Below, in pieces: positions 1-7,986 of a stretch of 64,000 nt of DNA. A model generated the notes under the pieces. The model was not told where the DNA came from. It saw only the letters and a program-made list of their open reading frames with translations, and did no database searches. Where the stretch lies: NCBI RefSeq assembly GCF_000472785.1, contig NZ_AXAL01000003.1:186001-250000 (forward strand), written 5' to 3'. The position numbers and the translations under genes are program-made. This DNA is from Mesorhizobium loti CJ3sym (GTDB lineage: Bacteria; Pseudomonadota; Alphaproteobacteria; Rhizobiales; Rhizobiaceae). The stretch's first letter is position 1; each line of letters begins with the position of its first letter.

Positions 1-1
1 C

Positions 2-352
2 CTCTCCGACAAGATCGCCGTGCTCTATCTCGGCCGCATCATGGAGATCGGGCCATCGGAGGAAGTCTTCTCCGGGCCACATCATCCCTATACCGAAGCG
101 CTGCTGTCGGCCGTGCCCAAGCTCGACCAGACCGAGACGGCGCGCATTCGGCTCGACGGCGAAATCCCTAGCGCCACCAACCCGCCGACGGGCTGCGTCT
201 TCCACACGCGCTGCCCGCGCAAGATCGGCCCAATGTGCGAGCAGCAGGAGCCGCCGCTGGCCGAGGCGCAGCCCGGACATTCCATCCGATGCCATATTCC
301 CTACCCGGAACTTGCCAGGCTGCAGAAGGTCGGCGTGATCGAGGCGGCATAG
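2..352 (+). CDS. Oligopeptide/dipeptide ABC transporter ATP-binding protein, C-terminal part
   Basis: Only the last 116 codons are present; the 5' end lies left of the window. The visible part starts with [17 protein letters not shown], which follows the ABC H-loop region, and continues with the [12 protein letters not shown] segment and a Cys-rich tail ([10 protein letters not shown] ... CEQQEPP). That tail is typical of the oligopeptide_HPY C-terminal domain of OppD/OppF and DppD/DppF proteins. It would energise peptide (or nickel/opine-like) import at the inner membrane. The peptide-type binding protein downstream at 1389 may belong to the same system, although a LysR gene on the other strand separates them. 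Confidence 0.9.
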   Translation, partial: LSDKIAVLYLGRIMEIGPSEEVFSGPHHPYTEALLSAVPKLDQTETARIRLDGEIPSATNPPTGCVFHTRCPRKIGPMCEQQEPPLAEAQPGHSIRCHIPYPELARLQKVGVIEAA

Positions 353-370
353 CAAGGCAGCGCTGGCCGG

Positions 371-1273
371 TTACCCCCTGCCGGCCATGCTGAGGGAACG
401 GTCACCTTCCGAAAACCCCTGACCTTTCGCCCAGTCCCTTGCCAAGGTGCGCAGGCCGGTCAGCGCGACGTCCAGCACATCAGACGAAACCGGGTTGGAC
501 GGATAGGCAAGGTAGATCGGCCGCTGGAACACCGGCGCATTGTCGATGCGTCGCATCTCACCGCGCTCGATGTGGCCGCTGACGGCGCTGAGCGGCAGGT
601 AGGCCGAAGCTTGCTGCGACAGCACATGCTGCAGCCCGATGAAGACCAACCCCGCTGAAATGGCCGGCTTGACCATGCCGGCAAAGGCGCGGTCATGCTC
701 GATGCGGAATTCGAGCCCCCAATCCATCAGGATGTAGTTTTCGGTCCACGGCTTCGTCTGCGCGGCGTGCTGGACGAGCACGACCTGATCGACAGCCAGC
801 GTCTCATAGACGATGCCGGGATGCGGTCGCGGCAAATAGAGAATGCAGATGTCGAGCAGGCCTTCCGCCAGCTGGTCGATCGCCAGATCCGGAAAACTGC
901 CTTCGAGCCTTAGCGCCACATTCGGCCGCTCAGTGCGCATCCACTCGACCCATGGCGAGGTGATCAAGTCCCAGAGATAGGCGGGAGCGGTCAGCCGCAG
1001 CAGCGTTTCATAGCCATCGGGAACGGCAATATCCTGTCTTGATTGCTCCCAGGTGCGGGTGATGGAAGAGGCGTGCGGCAGGAACTGCCGGCCGGCCGGG
1101 GTGAGCGTGACGCCGTCGCGGTCGCGCACGAAAAGCCGGCGCCCCAATTGCTCTTCCAGCCCCCTGATCCGTGCACTGACGGTGGATTGGGCGAGATTGA
1201 GGCGGCTGGCAGCGACGGTGAAGCTGCCATGTTCGGCAACCTCCAGGAAGCTGCGCAGGTTTTCTGTATCCAT
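371..1273 (-). CDS. LysR-family transcriptional regulator
   Basis: A 300-residue protein beginning MDTENLRSFLEVAEHGSFTVAASRLNLAQSTVSARI, the canonical LysR winged helix-turn-helix, followed by a periplasmic-binding-like effector domain. I chose the ATG at 1273 because GAGGGGTGAG sits just upstream. An in-frame ATG at 1288 would lie inside a perfect palindrome that looks like an operator. The gene is divergent from the substrate-binding protein gene at 1389, the usual LysR arrangement, so it probably controls that gene and itself. The ligand is unknown; a peptide-like or opine-like solute is plausible from the neighbours. Confidence 0.9.
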   Translation of the reverse strand: MDTENLRSFLEVAEHGSFTVAASRLNLAQSTVSARIRGLEEQLGRRLFVRDRDGVTLTPAGRQFLPHASSITRTWEQSRQDIAVPDGYETLLRLTAPAYLWDLITSPWVEWMRTERPNVALRLEGSFPDLAIDQLAEGLLDICILYLPRPHPGIVYETLAVDQVVLVQHAAQTKPWTENYILMDWGLEFRIEHDRAFAGMVKPAISAGLVFIGLQHVLSQQASAYLPLSAVSGHIERGEMRRIDNAPVFQRPIYLAYPSNPVSSDVLDVALTGLRTLARDWAKGQGFSEGDRSLSMAGRG

Positions 1274-1285
1274 GCTCACCCCTCG

Positions 1286-1302
1286 CATCGAAAATTTCGA
1301 TG
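1286..1302. promoter_or_regulatory. Probable LysR operator: perfect 17-bp palindrome
   Basis: CATCGAAA-A-TTTCGATG is an exact inverted repeat containing the LysR-type T-N11-A core. It lies in the 115-bp gap between the divergent LysR gene and the ABC binding-protein gene. Operator function is inferred. Confidence 0.6.
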
Positions 1303-1388
1303 ACCCCTATCAAAAAATATCGCTTTCCGGTGGCCGTCAACAATGACCTAAATGGCCAATCTCCCCAGGGCAAGCGAGGAATGCAGCC

Positions 1389-3044
1389 ATGCCAAGGCAT
1401 TTCATGACGATTGACAGTGCTCGCAAAAACCTCCCTGCAATCGAAAATTCCGCTGTCGACGAATTGCTGGCCGGTCGGCTAGACCGCCGCGATTTCCTGC
1501 GCCATGGCAGCGTTCTTGGCCTCTCCCTGCCGTTCCTGGGCGGCCTTGTCGCGGCTGCCGGCCTTGGTACGCAAAAGGCCCGCGCCGAGGGCAAGCCGGG
1601 CGGCACGGTGCGCGCTGGCGTGGCGACGCCGGGCGGCGCCATCGATCCCGTCACCTACTATGACAGCGGCAGCTACCAGCTGGTTTTCCAGACTGCCGAG
1701 TTCCTCTGCATCACCCAGCCTGACCTCACCTTGAAGCCGGTGCTGGCGGAAAGCTGGTCGCCGAACGCGGACGGCAGCGTCTGGACCTTCAAGCTGCGCA
1801 AGGGCGTGAAATTCCACAATGGCGAGGATTTCAAGGCCGACGACGTGGTGGCGACCTTCGACCGGCTGGCCGACCCCAATGGCGCCTCGAACGCCCTTTC
1901 CGTTTTCAAGGGTCTGTTGTCGAAAGGCGGCACGCAGAAGGTGGACGACCACACGGTCGCCTTCCATCTCGATGCGCCGAACGGCAGCTTCCCCTATTCG
2001 GTGTCGATCGACAATTACAACGCCGTCATCCTGCCGGCGAGCTACAAGGGTGACTACGAAAAGACCTTTGAAGGTACCGGTCCGTTCCGGCTGGAGAGCT
2101 ACACGCCGAAGGTCGGCGCGACCTTCGTGCGCAACCCCGACTATTGGGGCGAAAAGGCGCTGCCCGACCGGCTCGAGTTCAAATTTTACGGCGACGTGCA
2201 GCCGCGCATCCTGGCGCTGCAGGCCGGCGAGGTCGATATCCTCGACGCGGTACCGCTCGATGTCAGCCATGTGGTGCTGAACAGCCCCGACATCACGGTG
2301 TTGCGTGTCGCCTCGACAGCGCACCGCCAGCTGCATATGCGCTGCGACACCGGTCCGTTCACCGACAAGCGCGTGCGCCAGGCGCTGGCGCTCAGCATCG
2401 ACCGCTCCAAGCTGGTCGATGGGCTGTGCCGCGGCATGGCGGCGACCGGCAATGACAGCCCGTTCGCGCCGGCCTTCCCTTCAACCGACAAGTCTGTGCC
2501 GCAGCGTGTCCAGGACATCGCCAAGGCCAAGCAACTGCTCGAGGCGGCGGGCCTGGGCAGCGGTTTCGATATCACGCTGACGACGCTGCGCTATTCCGAT
2601 ATTCCCGGCTATGCGCAGCTGTTCCAGAATTTCGCCAAGGAGATCGGCGCGCGCATCTCGCTCAACATCGAGGACCAGGACAAATATTACGGCAAGGCGG
2701 TGTTCGGCCAGTCGGACTGGCTGGACAGCCCGCTGGGGATCACCGACTACGCGCACCGCAGCGTGCCCAATGTGTTCCTCAAGAGCCCGCTGGTCAGCGA
2801 CGGCCCGTGGAACGCGGCGCATTTCAAGAGCCCGGCCTATGACGGCATGGTCACCAGTTACTTGAAGGCCCTCGACATCGGCGAGCAGCGTGCGGCTGCC
2901 TCCGATATCCAGAAGCTGCTGCTCGACGAGACGCCGGTCATTTTCAGCTACTTCCCGGATTTGCTGGTGCCGGTGCGCAAGAATGTCAGCGGCCTGCCGC
3001 CGATCGCCGCCGGCCTGCTGCTCGATCGCGTATCCATAGGGTGA
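1389..3044 (+). CDS. ABC transporter substrate-binding protein, family 5 (peptide type), Tat-exported
   Basis: A 551-residue extracellular solute-binding protein of the DppA/OppA/NikA class (SBP_bac_5). The N-terminus has a twin-arginine signal (LDRRDFLRHGSVLGLSLPFLGGLVAAAGL, about residues 32-60), so it is likely folded before export. Family features are the KLRKGVKFHNGEDFKADDVVATFDRL block near residues 135-160 and the RVRQALALSIDR segment near residue 330. An ATG at 1404 is an alternative start. The gene is followed with a GTGA overlap by a DUF427 protein. No permease gene is adjacent, so it either uses the transporter at the left edge or is an orphan binding protein. The ligand is not predictable from sequence. 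Confidence 0.88.
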   Translation: MPRHFMTIDSARKNLPAIENSAVDELLAGRLDRRDFLRHGSVLGLSLPFLGGLVAAAGLGTQKARAEGKPGGTVRAGVATPGGAIDPVTYYDSGSYQLVFQTAEFLCITQPDLTLKPVLAESWSPNADGSVWTFKLRKGVKFHNGEDFKADDVVATFDRLADPNGASNALSVFKGLLSKGGTQKVDDHTVAFHLDAPNGSFPYSVSIDNYNAVILPASYKGDYEKTFEGTGPFRLESYTPKVGATFVRNPDYWGEKALPDRLEFKFYGDVQPRILALQAGEVDILDAVPLDVSHVVLNSPDITVLRVASTAHRQLHMRCDTGPFTDKRVRQALALSIDRSKLVDGLCRGMAATGNDSPFAPAFPSTDKSVPQRVQDIAKAKQLLEAAGLGSGFDITLTTLRYSDIPGYAQLFQNFAKEIGARISLNIEDQDKYYGKAVFGQSDWLDSPLGITDYAHRSVPNVFLKSPLVSDGPWNAAHFKSPAYDGMVTSYLKALDIGEQRAAASDIQKLLLDETPVIFSYFPDLLVPVRKNVSGLPPIAAGLLLDRVSIG

Positions 3045-3934
3045 GCCCCGTGTCCAACCGCACGGCCACGAAAACAAGCAGACGGGAGACTACCATTCGC
3101 AAGCCTCATTTGCGCGGTCGCGGACCGCACTTCCCCTTGCTCGATACTATCGTGCAGTACGAGTTCGAGCCGGGCTATATCGCCTTCACCATGCCGATGC
3201 AGAAGCGGCTGCGCGTGCAGGTTGGATCGATGATCGTCGCCGACACGATGAAGGCGCTGGTGCTCTACGAGAGCGACCATCTGCCGGTCTATTATTTCCC
3301 GATGAGCGACGTGCGCGAGGAGTTCCTGCTGCCGAGCACGACGACGACCGAGAGCCCGTTCAAGGGCGTCGCCACGCATTATTCGCTGAACACCGGCATC
3401 ACGCTGGTCGAGGATGCCGCCTGGCGCTATGCCGATCCGATCAAGGGATCGCCTGACCTGTCGGACTACATGTCCTTCTACTGGCCCAAGATGACGCACT
3501 GGTATGAGGAGGACGAGGAGATTTTCGTCCACGCCCGCGACCCGTTCCGGCGTGTCGACTGCTTGCCCTCGTCGCGGCGCGTGCAGGTCATCCTTGATGG
3601 CGAGCAGGTCGCAGATTCACGCCGTGGCGTCTTCCTGTTCGAAACCGGCCATCCGGTGCGCCATTATCTGCCGATCTCGGACACGCGGCTCGATATGTTT
3701 TCGCCTAGCCGCTATATTTCGCGCTGCCCCTACAAGGGCATCTCCAACTATTATCACGTGACGACCAAGGCCAAGCGGCACGAAAACCTTGTCTGGTATT
3801 ATCCCGAGCCGGTGCACGAGGCCGAGCGCATCAAGGGGCTGGTCTGCTTCCACCACGAACTGGTCGACAAGATTCTGGTCGACGGCGTCGAAATTCCGAA
3901 AGAGGCCACCGCCGCTTCAGCCGGCTACTTCTGA
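3041..3934 (+). CDS. DUF427 domain protein (tandem duplication)
   Basis: 297 residues, GTG start overlapping the stop of the binding-protein gene by 4 bases (GTGA), so translation is probably coupled. Two similar halves are visible. One has the pattern RVQVGSMIVADTMKALVLYES...PVYYFPMSDV...YSL; the other has RRVQVILDGEQVADSRRGVFLFET...RHYLPISDT...YYHV. Both match the DUF427 (PF04248) fold of small beta-rich proteins. No signal peptide is seen. The enzymatic role is unknown; the tight coupling suggests it acts on the imported solute or the uptake process, but this is inference. Confidence 0.75.
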   Translation: MSPVSNRTATKTSRRETTIRKPHLRGRGPHFPLLDTIVQYEFEPGYIAFTMPMQKRLRVQVGSMIVADTMKALVLYESDHLPVYYFPMSDVREEFLLPSTTTTESPFKGVATHYSLNTGITLVEDAAWRYADPIKGSPDLSDYMSFYWPKMTHWYEEDEEIFVHARDPFRRVDCLPSSRRVQVILDGEQVADSRRGVFLFETGHPVRHYLPISDTRLDMFSPSRYISRCPYKGISNYYHVTTKAKRHENLVWYYPEPVHEAERIKGLVCFHHELVDKILVDGVEIPKEATAASAGYF

Positions 3935-3940
3935 ACTGTC

Positions 3941-3970
3941 ACTGGCTGACTGCATTCGAAGTCAGCCAGT
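3941..3970 (+). terminator. Hairpin terminator after the DUF427 gene
   Basis: 11-bp perfect arms (ACTGGCTGACT and AGTCAGCCAGT) around an 8-nt loop, followed by a short T-containing stretch. It lies 7 bp after the stop codon. Confidence 0.7.
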
Positions 3971-4030
3971 TTCGAGTTTTCGTTCGCCCGGGCCAGTGCT
4001 AGGCTGAGCCTTCGGGGCGGACGATTGCTC

Positions 4031-4618
4031 ATGAAGACAGCATTCCATCATGCGGCCCTTGCCTGCCTCGTCATCCTCGTCGCGGCACTTTTCCCGGCGT
4101 TTGCCGAAAATGTGCCGGCGTTCGAGCTCAAGCTCGATATCGACCAGGACGGCAAGACGGATCGGGTTGTTGTCATGCAGGACCTTGGTGCGCCGGCCGA
4201 TCTCTATATTTACCTGGCAGCCGGCGAGGAGAAGCTCGATCCCTCGCGCCAGCCGGATTTCGTCAGAAAAGGCCTGACCGAAGACCGGGTTACCGACCTT
4301 GAAAGCCAGGGCAAGGGATCGCTGGTGATCACGTCCTGCTTCGGCTGCGGCGCCAGCAAGTCGACGGAGGACACGCTGACCATTGTCTATCGCAAGGGCC
4401 AATTGCTGGTCGGCGGCTACAGCCGCAGCTGGGACTGGAACCAGCAGACGTCGGATGGCGTCAAGACGACGGTCGGTGGCTGCGACATCAACTATCTCAC
4501 CGGCAAGGGCACTGTCTCCAAGGACCTTGAGCATGCCAAGCCGATCAAGCGCAAGTTCATGCCGATGCCGCTCAAGGACTGGTCCGCCAGCAAGCGTCCT
4601 AAAGCCTGCAACTTCTAA
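4031..4618 (+). CDS. Hypothetical secreted protein with a calcium-loop-like motif
   Basis: 195 residues from the ATG at 4031; an in-frame TTG six bases upstream is less likely. A Sec signal peptide is clear (MKTAFHHAALACLVILVAALFPAFA, cleavage after AFA). The mature start carries LDIDQDGKTDRVVV, an FG-GAP/EF-hand-like DxDxDG loop often seen in secreted alphaproteobacterial proteins. A CFGCGASKS segment supplies two cysteines, with a further cysteine in GGCDINYL. I do not recognise the family. It is flanked by a terminator upstream and an SDR gene downstream, so it may be monocistronic. Confidence 0.7.
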   Translation: MKTAFHHAALACLVILVAALFPAFAENVPAFELKLDIDQDGKTDRVVVMQDLGAPADLYIYLAAGEEKLDPSRQPDFVRKGLTEDRVTDLESQGKGSLVITSCFGCGASKSTEDTLTIVYRKGQLLVGGYSRSWDWNQQTSDGVKTTVGGCDINYLTGKGTVSKDLEHAKPIKRKFMPMPLKDWSASKRPKACNF

Positions 4619-4674
4619 AGAGGTTGATCGAAAGACGGCATTGGCAATAACCTCCTCGAAACGGGGAGGGCTTG

Positions 4675-5439
4675 ATGGATCTTTTCAAACTGGACGGCGA
4701 CGTCGCACTGGTCACCGGTGCCGGCAGCGGCATCGGCCAGGCGATCGCGATCGGACTGGCAGCGGCAGGCGCCGACGTTGCCTGTTTCGGCCATGCATCG
4801 AAAGGCGGGTTGGAGGAAACCGCTCACCGGATCACGGCACTCGGGCGCAAGGCTTTGGTGCTGACCGGCACAGTCACTTCGGAGAGCGACCTCGCAGCGG
4901 CAATCGATCGCGTCGAAGCCGAACTCGGCGCGCTGACGGTCGCCGTAAACAATGCCGGTATCGCCGGCTCAGTGCCGGCCGAGACGATGTCGCTTGAGAC
5001 ATGGCAGAAGGTGCACGAGGTCAATGTTGCCGGCGTATTCCTGTCGTGCCAGGCCGAGGCACGCAAGATGCTTTCGCGGCGCAAGGGCTCGATCATCAAC
5101 ATCGCCTCGATGTCGGGCACCATCGTCAACCGCGGACTGACGCAGGCGCACTACAACTCCTCGAAAGCCGCCGTCATCCATATGTCGAAGAGCCTTGCCA
5201 TGGAGTGGGCGGACCGAGGCCTGCGCGTCAATGTCGTCAGCCCAGGCTACACGCTGACGCCGATGAACAAACGGCCGGAGGTGGCGGAGGAGATAAAAAT
5301 CTTCAAGCGTGACACACCGATGGGACGCATGGCGGCACCGGAGGAAATGGTCGGGCCGACCGTGTTCCTGGCGAGCCGCGCTTCGAGCTTCGTCACCGGC
5401 CTCGACCTGATCGTCGATGGCGGCTACGTCTGCTGGTAG
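4675..5439 (+). CDS. Short-chain dehydrogenase/reductase (SDR)
   Basis: 254 residues from the ATG at 4675, preceded by a GGGGAGGG ribosome-binding site. It has the classical SDR layout: TGAGSGIG cofactor motif at residues 14-21, NNAG near residue 91, Ser147, and the YNSSK catalytic stretch with Tyr160 and Lys164. The C-terminal LIVDGGYVCW is usual for 3-oxoacyl-ACP-reductase-like or sugar/polyol dehydrogenases. The absence of an acidic residue directly after the glycine motif leaves NAD versus NADP preference open. The substrate is unknown. It sits just before the methylamine island but no shared operon is evident. Confidence 0.85.
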   Translation: MDLFKLDGDVALVTGAGSGIGQAIAIGLAAAGADVACFGHASKGGLEETAHRITALGRKALVLTGTVTSESDLAAAIDRVEAELGALTVAVNNAGIAGSVPAETMSLETWQKVHEVNVAGVFLSCQAEARKMLSRRKGSIINIASMSGTIVNRGLTQAHYNSSKAAVIHMSKSLAMEWADRGLRVNVVSPGYTLTPMNKRPEVAEEIKIFKRDTPMGRMAAPEEMVGPTVFLASRASSFVTGLDLIVDGGYVCW

Positions 5440-5860
5440 GACCGCATGTGGCAGAACTTTGCCTGCAGTCTGAATTTGTGCATCCGCGAAGGGTTAGTCG
5501 TTGCACGACATGAACCTTGGTATATATAATTTCATCCTATGAAACGGCCCGGGCGAGATGGGACTTGCCGGGCCAGCAGCCGAGATCATGGGACCTTGAT
5601 GGCTTGCACCTTGCAGGGCGCCGCAAGACTGGCAATTAATCCGCGGATGATCGCTCCCGCAGCGATCCATCGGCAGCCATGACGCTGGCCCTCCCGACGG
5701 CATCCATCATATCAGAAATTCAGCACAATCCTGTCTGCGCCGGCTTTAACGGCGACGCGGCGGCAACGGCCTTGCGCAACGACCAACCTTTCCACCAAAA
5801 TCATGAAAAGACGCAAGAAGGGAACCAACAATAACCGCCACAGCTTGAAGGAGAACAAGC
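5440..5860. other. 420-bp intergenic region upstream of tmoX
   Basis: I find no credible gene here. The region is AT-richer than its surroundings near 5515-5545 (TATATATAATTTCATCC), which resembles a promoter and holds one copy of the island's TTTCA/TGAA element. The rest has short, inconclusive inverted repeats. A ribosome-binding site (GAAGGAGAA) lies directly before tmoX. Confidence 0.5.
5529..5545. promoter_or_regulatory. Candidate operator, tmoX promoter region
   Basis: TTTCA (5530-5534), five-base spacer, TGAAA (5540-5544) is an exact inverted repeat next to an AT-rich promoter-like tract. Similar elements precede other genes of the methylamine island. Confidence 0.45.
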
Positions 5861-6835
5861 ATGTTATTTCGCAGCTATATCTCGAAGTTATTGATGAGTG
5901 CCGTCGCGCTCGCGACACTTAGTCTGCTGACACCTTCGGCACGGGCCGCGGCGCCGGAATCCAACGACCCGATCAAGATCGCGCTGTTCGACTGGACCAG
6001 CGTCAATCTCAACGCCAAGATCCTCGGCGGCATCCTCGAAAAGCTCGGCTATACCGTCGAATATCCAACCGCCGATTACCTCTCCAGCCTGACCACCGGC
6101 CTCACCAATGGCGATCTCGATGTCGGCCTGGAATTCTGGGACACGACCGCCGGCGAGGCGATGAAGGCGTCCGACGCCACCGGACAGACCGAACGCCTCG
6201 GCAAGCTCGGCCCCAAAGCCAAGGAAGAATGGTGGTTTCCCGAATACATGAAAGCGAAATGCCCGACCTTGCCGGACTGGCATGCGCTGCTCGACCCGAC
6301 ATGCGCGGCGTCGTTCTCGACGGCGGAGACCGCGCCGAAGGGGCGCTATCTCGGCGGCCCGGTGACCTGGGAAGGTTTTGACGACGAGCGTATCGCGGCG
6401 CTGAAACTGCCGTTCACCGTCATCCATGCCGGCACCGACGCGGCAATGTTCGCGGAGCTTGATTCCGCCTATCAGCGCAAGGCGCCGATCATGCTGTGGA
6501 TCTATTCGCCGCACTGGGCACCGGCGAAATACAAGGGCGAGTGGGTGCAGTTCCCCGAATACACGCCCGAATGCTACAACGACCCGAAATGGGGCGTGAA
6601 TCCCGACGCCAAATATGATTGCGGCAAGCCGCATGGCGAGATCTGGAAATATTCCTGGAACGGCATGAAGGACAAATGGCCGATCGCATACAAGGTGGCC
6701 AAGGCCTACACGATCGACACCGACGAGCTCAACAAGATGAGCGGCGAGATCGACCTCGACGGCAAAAAGCCGGAAGACGTAGCCGCCGCCTGGATCGCCG
6801 CGCATGAGGCCGACTGGAAAGCCTGGGCGCAGTGA
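5861..6835 (+). CDS. tmoX: TMAO / quaternary-amine ABC transporter substrate-binding protein
   Basis: 324 residues with a Sec signal ending near Ala29-Ala30 (SARA|A). The mature protein belongs to the OpuAC/ProX glycine betaine-binding class. Tryptophans suited to an aromatic cage for a methylated ammonium head group are at about 45, 93, 124-125, 213 and 219. Four cysteines (about 134, 148, 238, 254) could form disulfides. It heads an operon with an ATPase and a double permease. A glycine-betaine binder is the sequence-only reading, but tmm, dmm and tdm nearby match the Ruegeria tmoXWV context, so trimethylamine N-oxide is the better ligand guess. Confidence 0.8.
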   Translation: MLFRSYISKLLMSAVALATLSLLTPSARAAAPESNDPIKIALFDWTSVNLNAKILGGILEKLGYTVEYPTADYLSSLTTGLTNGDLDVGLEFWDTTAGEAMKASDATGQTERLGKLGPKAKEEWWFPEYMKAKCPTLPDWHALLDPTCAASFSTAETAPKGRYLGGPVTWEGFDDERIAALKLPFTVIHAGTDAAMFAELDSAYQRKAPIMLWIYSPHWAPAKYKGEWVQFPEYTPECYNDPKWGVNPDAKYDCGKPHGEIWKYSWNGMKDKWPIAYKVAKAYTIDTDELNKMSGEIDLDGKKPEDVAAAWIAAHEADWKAWAQ

Positions 6836-6854
6836 TCGTTCCGACTGGAAAAAT

Positions 6855-6883
6855 GAGACCCGGCCGTTGATCGGCCGGGCCTC
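6855..6883 (+). terminator. Intercistronic hairpin between tmoX and tmoV
   Basis: CCCGGCCG (6859-6866) pairs with CGGCCGGG (6872-6879) across TTGAT, extended by GAG/CTC after one mismatch. There is no strong T-tract. Such hairpins after a binding-protein gene usually give partial termination or protect the upstream mRNA, keeping the binding protein in excess; that role is inferred. Confidence 0.6.
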
Positions 6884-6912
6884 AAATCTTGATATTCCAG
6901 AAGGACGATTGG

Positions 6913-7986
6913 ATGACGACTAAACAAGGGTCGACGCAACCGGGCACGGATGATCGCCCGGTAAAACTTGCCTGCCGCAATGTGTGGAAGCTGTTCGGAG
7001 CCAACGCTGCCAACTTCATCCGCGAGCGCGACGGCAAGGCCTGCATGGCGGATGTCGCTGCCGCGGGACTGGTCGGCGCCGTGCGTGCCGTCGATCTCGA
7101 AATCCGCCAGGGCGAGATCTTCATCATCATGGGGCTGTCCGGCTCAGGGAAGTCGACGCTGGTGCGCTGCATGTCCAGGCTGGTCGAGCCGACGCATGGC
7201 AAGGTCGAGTTCGAAGGCAAGGACCTGCTGAAAATATCCGACGCGGCACTGATCGAACTCAGGCGCCACCGCATGGGCATGGTGTTCCAGAATTTCGCGC
7301 TGCTGCCGCATCTCAACGTACTCGACAACATCGCCTTTCCGCTCAGCATTCAGGGGCAGGACCGGTCAACGCGCGAGGCGCGCGCCCGCGAAGTCATCGA
7401 ACTGGTCGGCCTACGCGGCCGCGAGCATTTCTATCCGCGCGAGCTGTCCGGCGGCCAGCAGCAGCGCGTCGGCATTGCCCGCAGCCTAGCGACCAAGCCG
7501 GAGATCTGGTTTCTCGACGAGCCGTTCTCCGCACTCGATCCGCTGATCCGCCGCGAAATGCAGGACGAATTGATGCGGCTGCAGACCATGCTGCACAAGA
7601 CCATCGTCTTCATCACCCATGATTTCGACGAGGCGATAAGGCTCGCCGACCGCATCGCCATCATGAAGGATGGCGAGGTCATCCAGACCGGCACACCGGA
7701 GGAGCTGGTGGTCAATCCGGCAACCGACTATGTCGCCGAGTTCACCCGCGACGTCGACCGCGCCAAGGTGATTTCCGCGCGCAGCCTGATGCGCGCCTGC
7801 GATGGGTCAGAGCATGGCGGCGCCGTGGCGCCGGATGCCAAGATCGCCAGTTTCTCGGCCAGCATCGTTTCCGCTGGCAAGCCGTTCGCCGTGGTCAATG
7901 GCACCGGCAAGCCGATCGGCGAGGTGACGCCACAAGCGGTGATCGATCTGCTGGCCGGCGTCGACCGTTCCGGAGCCCGCGCATGA
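6913..7986 (+). CDS. tmoV: TMAO / quaternary-amine ABC transporter ATP-binding protein
   Basis: 357 residues from the ATG at 6913, with AAGGACGA upstream; an in-frame TTG at 6889 is rejected. Walker A GLSGSGKST lies near residues 74-82, the LSGGQQQR signature near 178, Walker B IWFLDEP near 197-203 and the ITHDFDEA H-loop near 235. The N-terminal extension before the nucleotide domain and the C-terminal tail of about 70 residues, which looks like half a CBS domain, are typical of ProV/OpuAA-type ATPases. It energises uptake by the tmoX/tmoW products. Its stop overlaps the permease start as ATGA. Confidence 0.82.
   Translation: MTTKQGSTQPGTDDRPVKLACRNVWKLFGANAANFIRERDGKACMADVAAAGLVGAVRAVDLEIRQGEIFIIMGLSGSGKSTLVRCMSRLVEPTHGKVEFEGKDLLKISDAALIELRRHRMGMVFQNFALLPHLNVLDNIAFPLSIQGQDRSTREARAREVIELVGLRGREHFYPRELSGGQQQRVGIARSLATKPEIWFLDEPFSALDPLIRREMQDELMRLQTMLHKTIVFITHDFDEAIRLADRIAIMKDGEVIQTGTPEELVVNPATDYVAEFTRDVDRAKVISARSLMRACDGSEHGGAVAPDAKIASFSASIVSAGKPFAVVNGTGKPIGEVTPQAVIDLLAGVDRSGARA

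Noticed and set aside
5440..5860. Riboswitch or small gene in the long gap before tmoX
   Set aside because: No conserved riboswitch core or coding signal could be recognised; only a promoter-like AT tract and one operator-like repeat.
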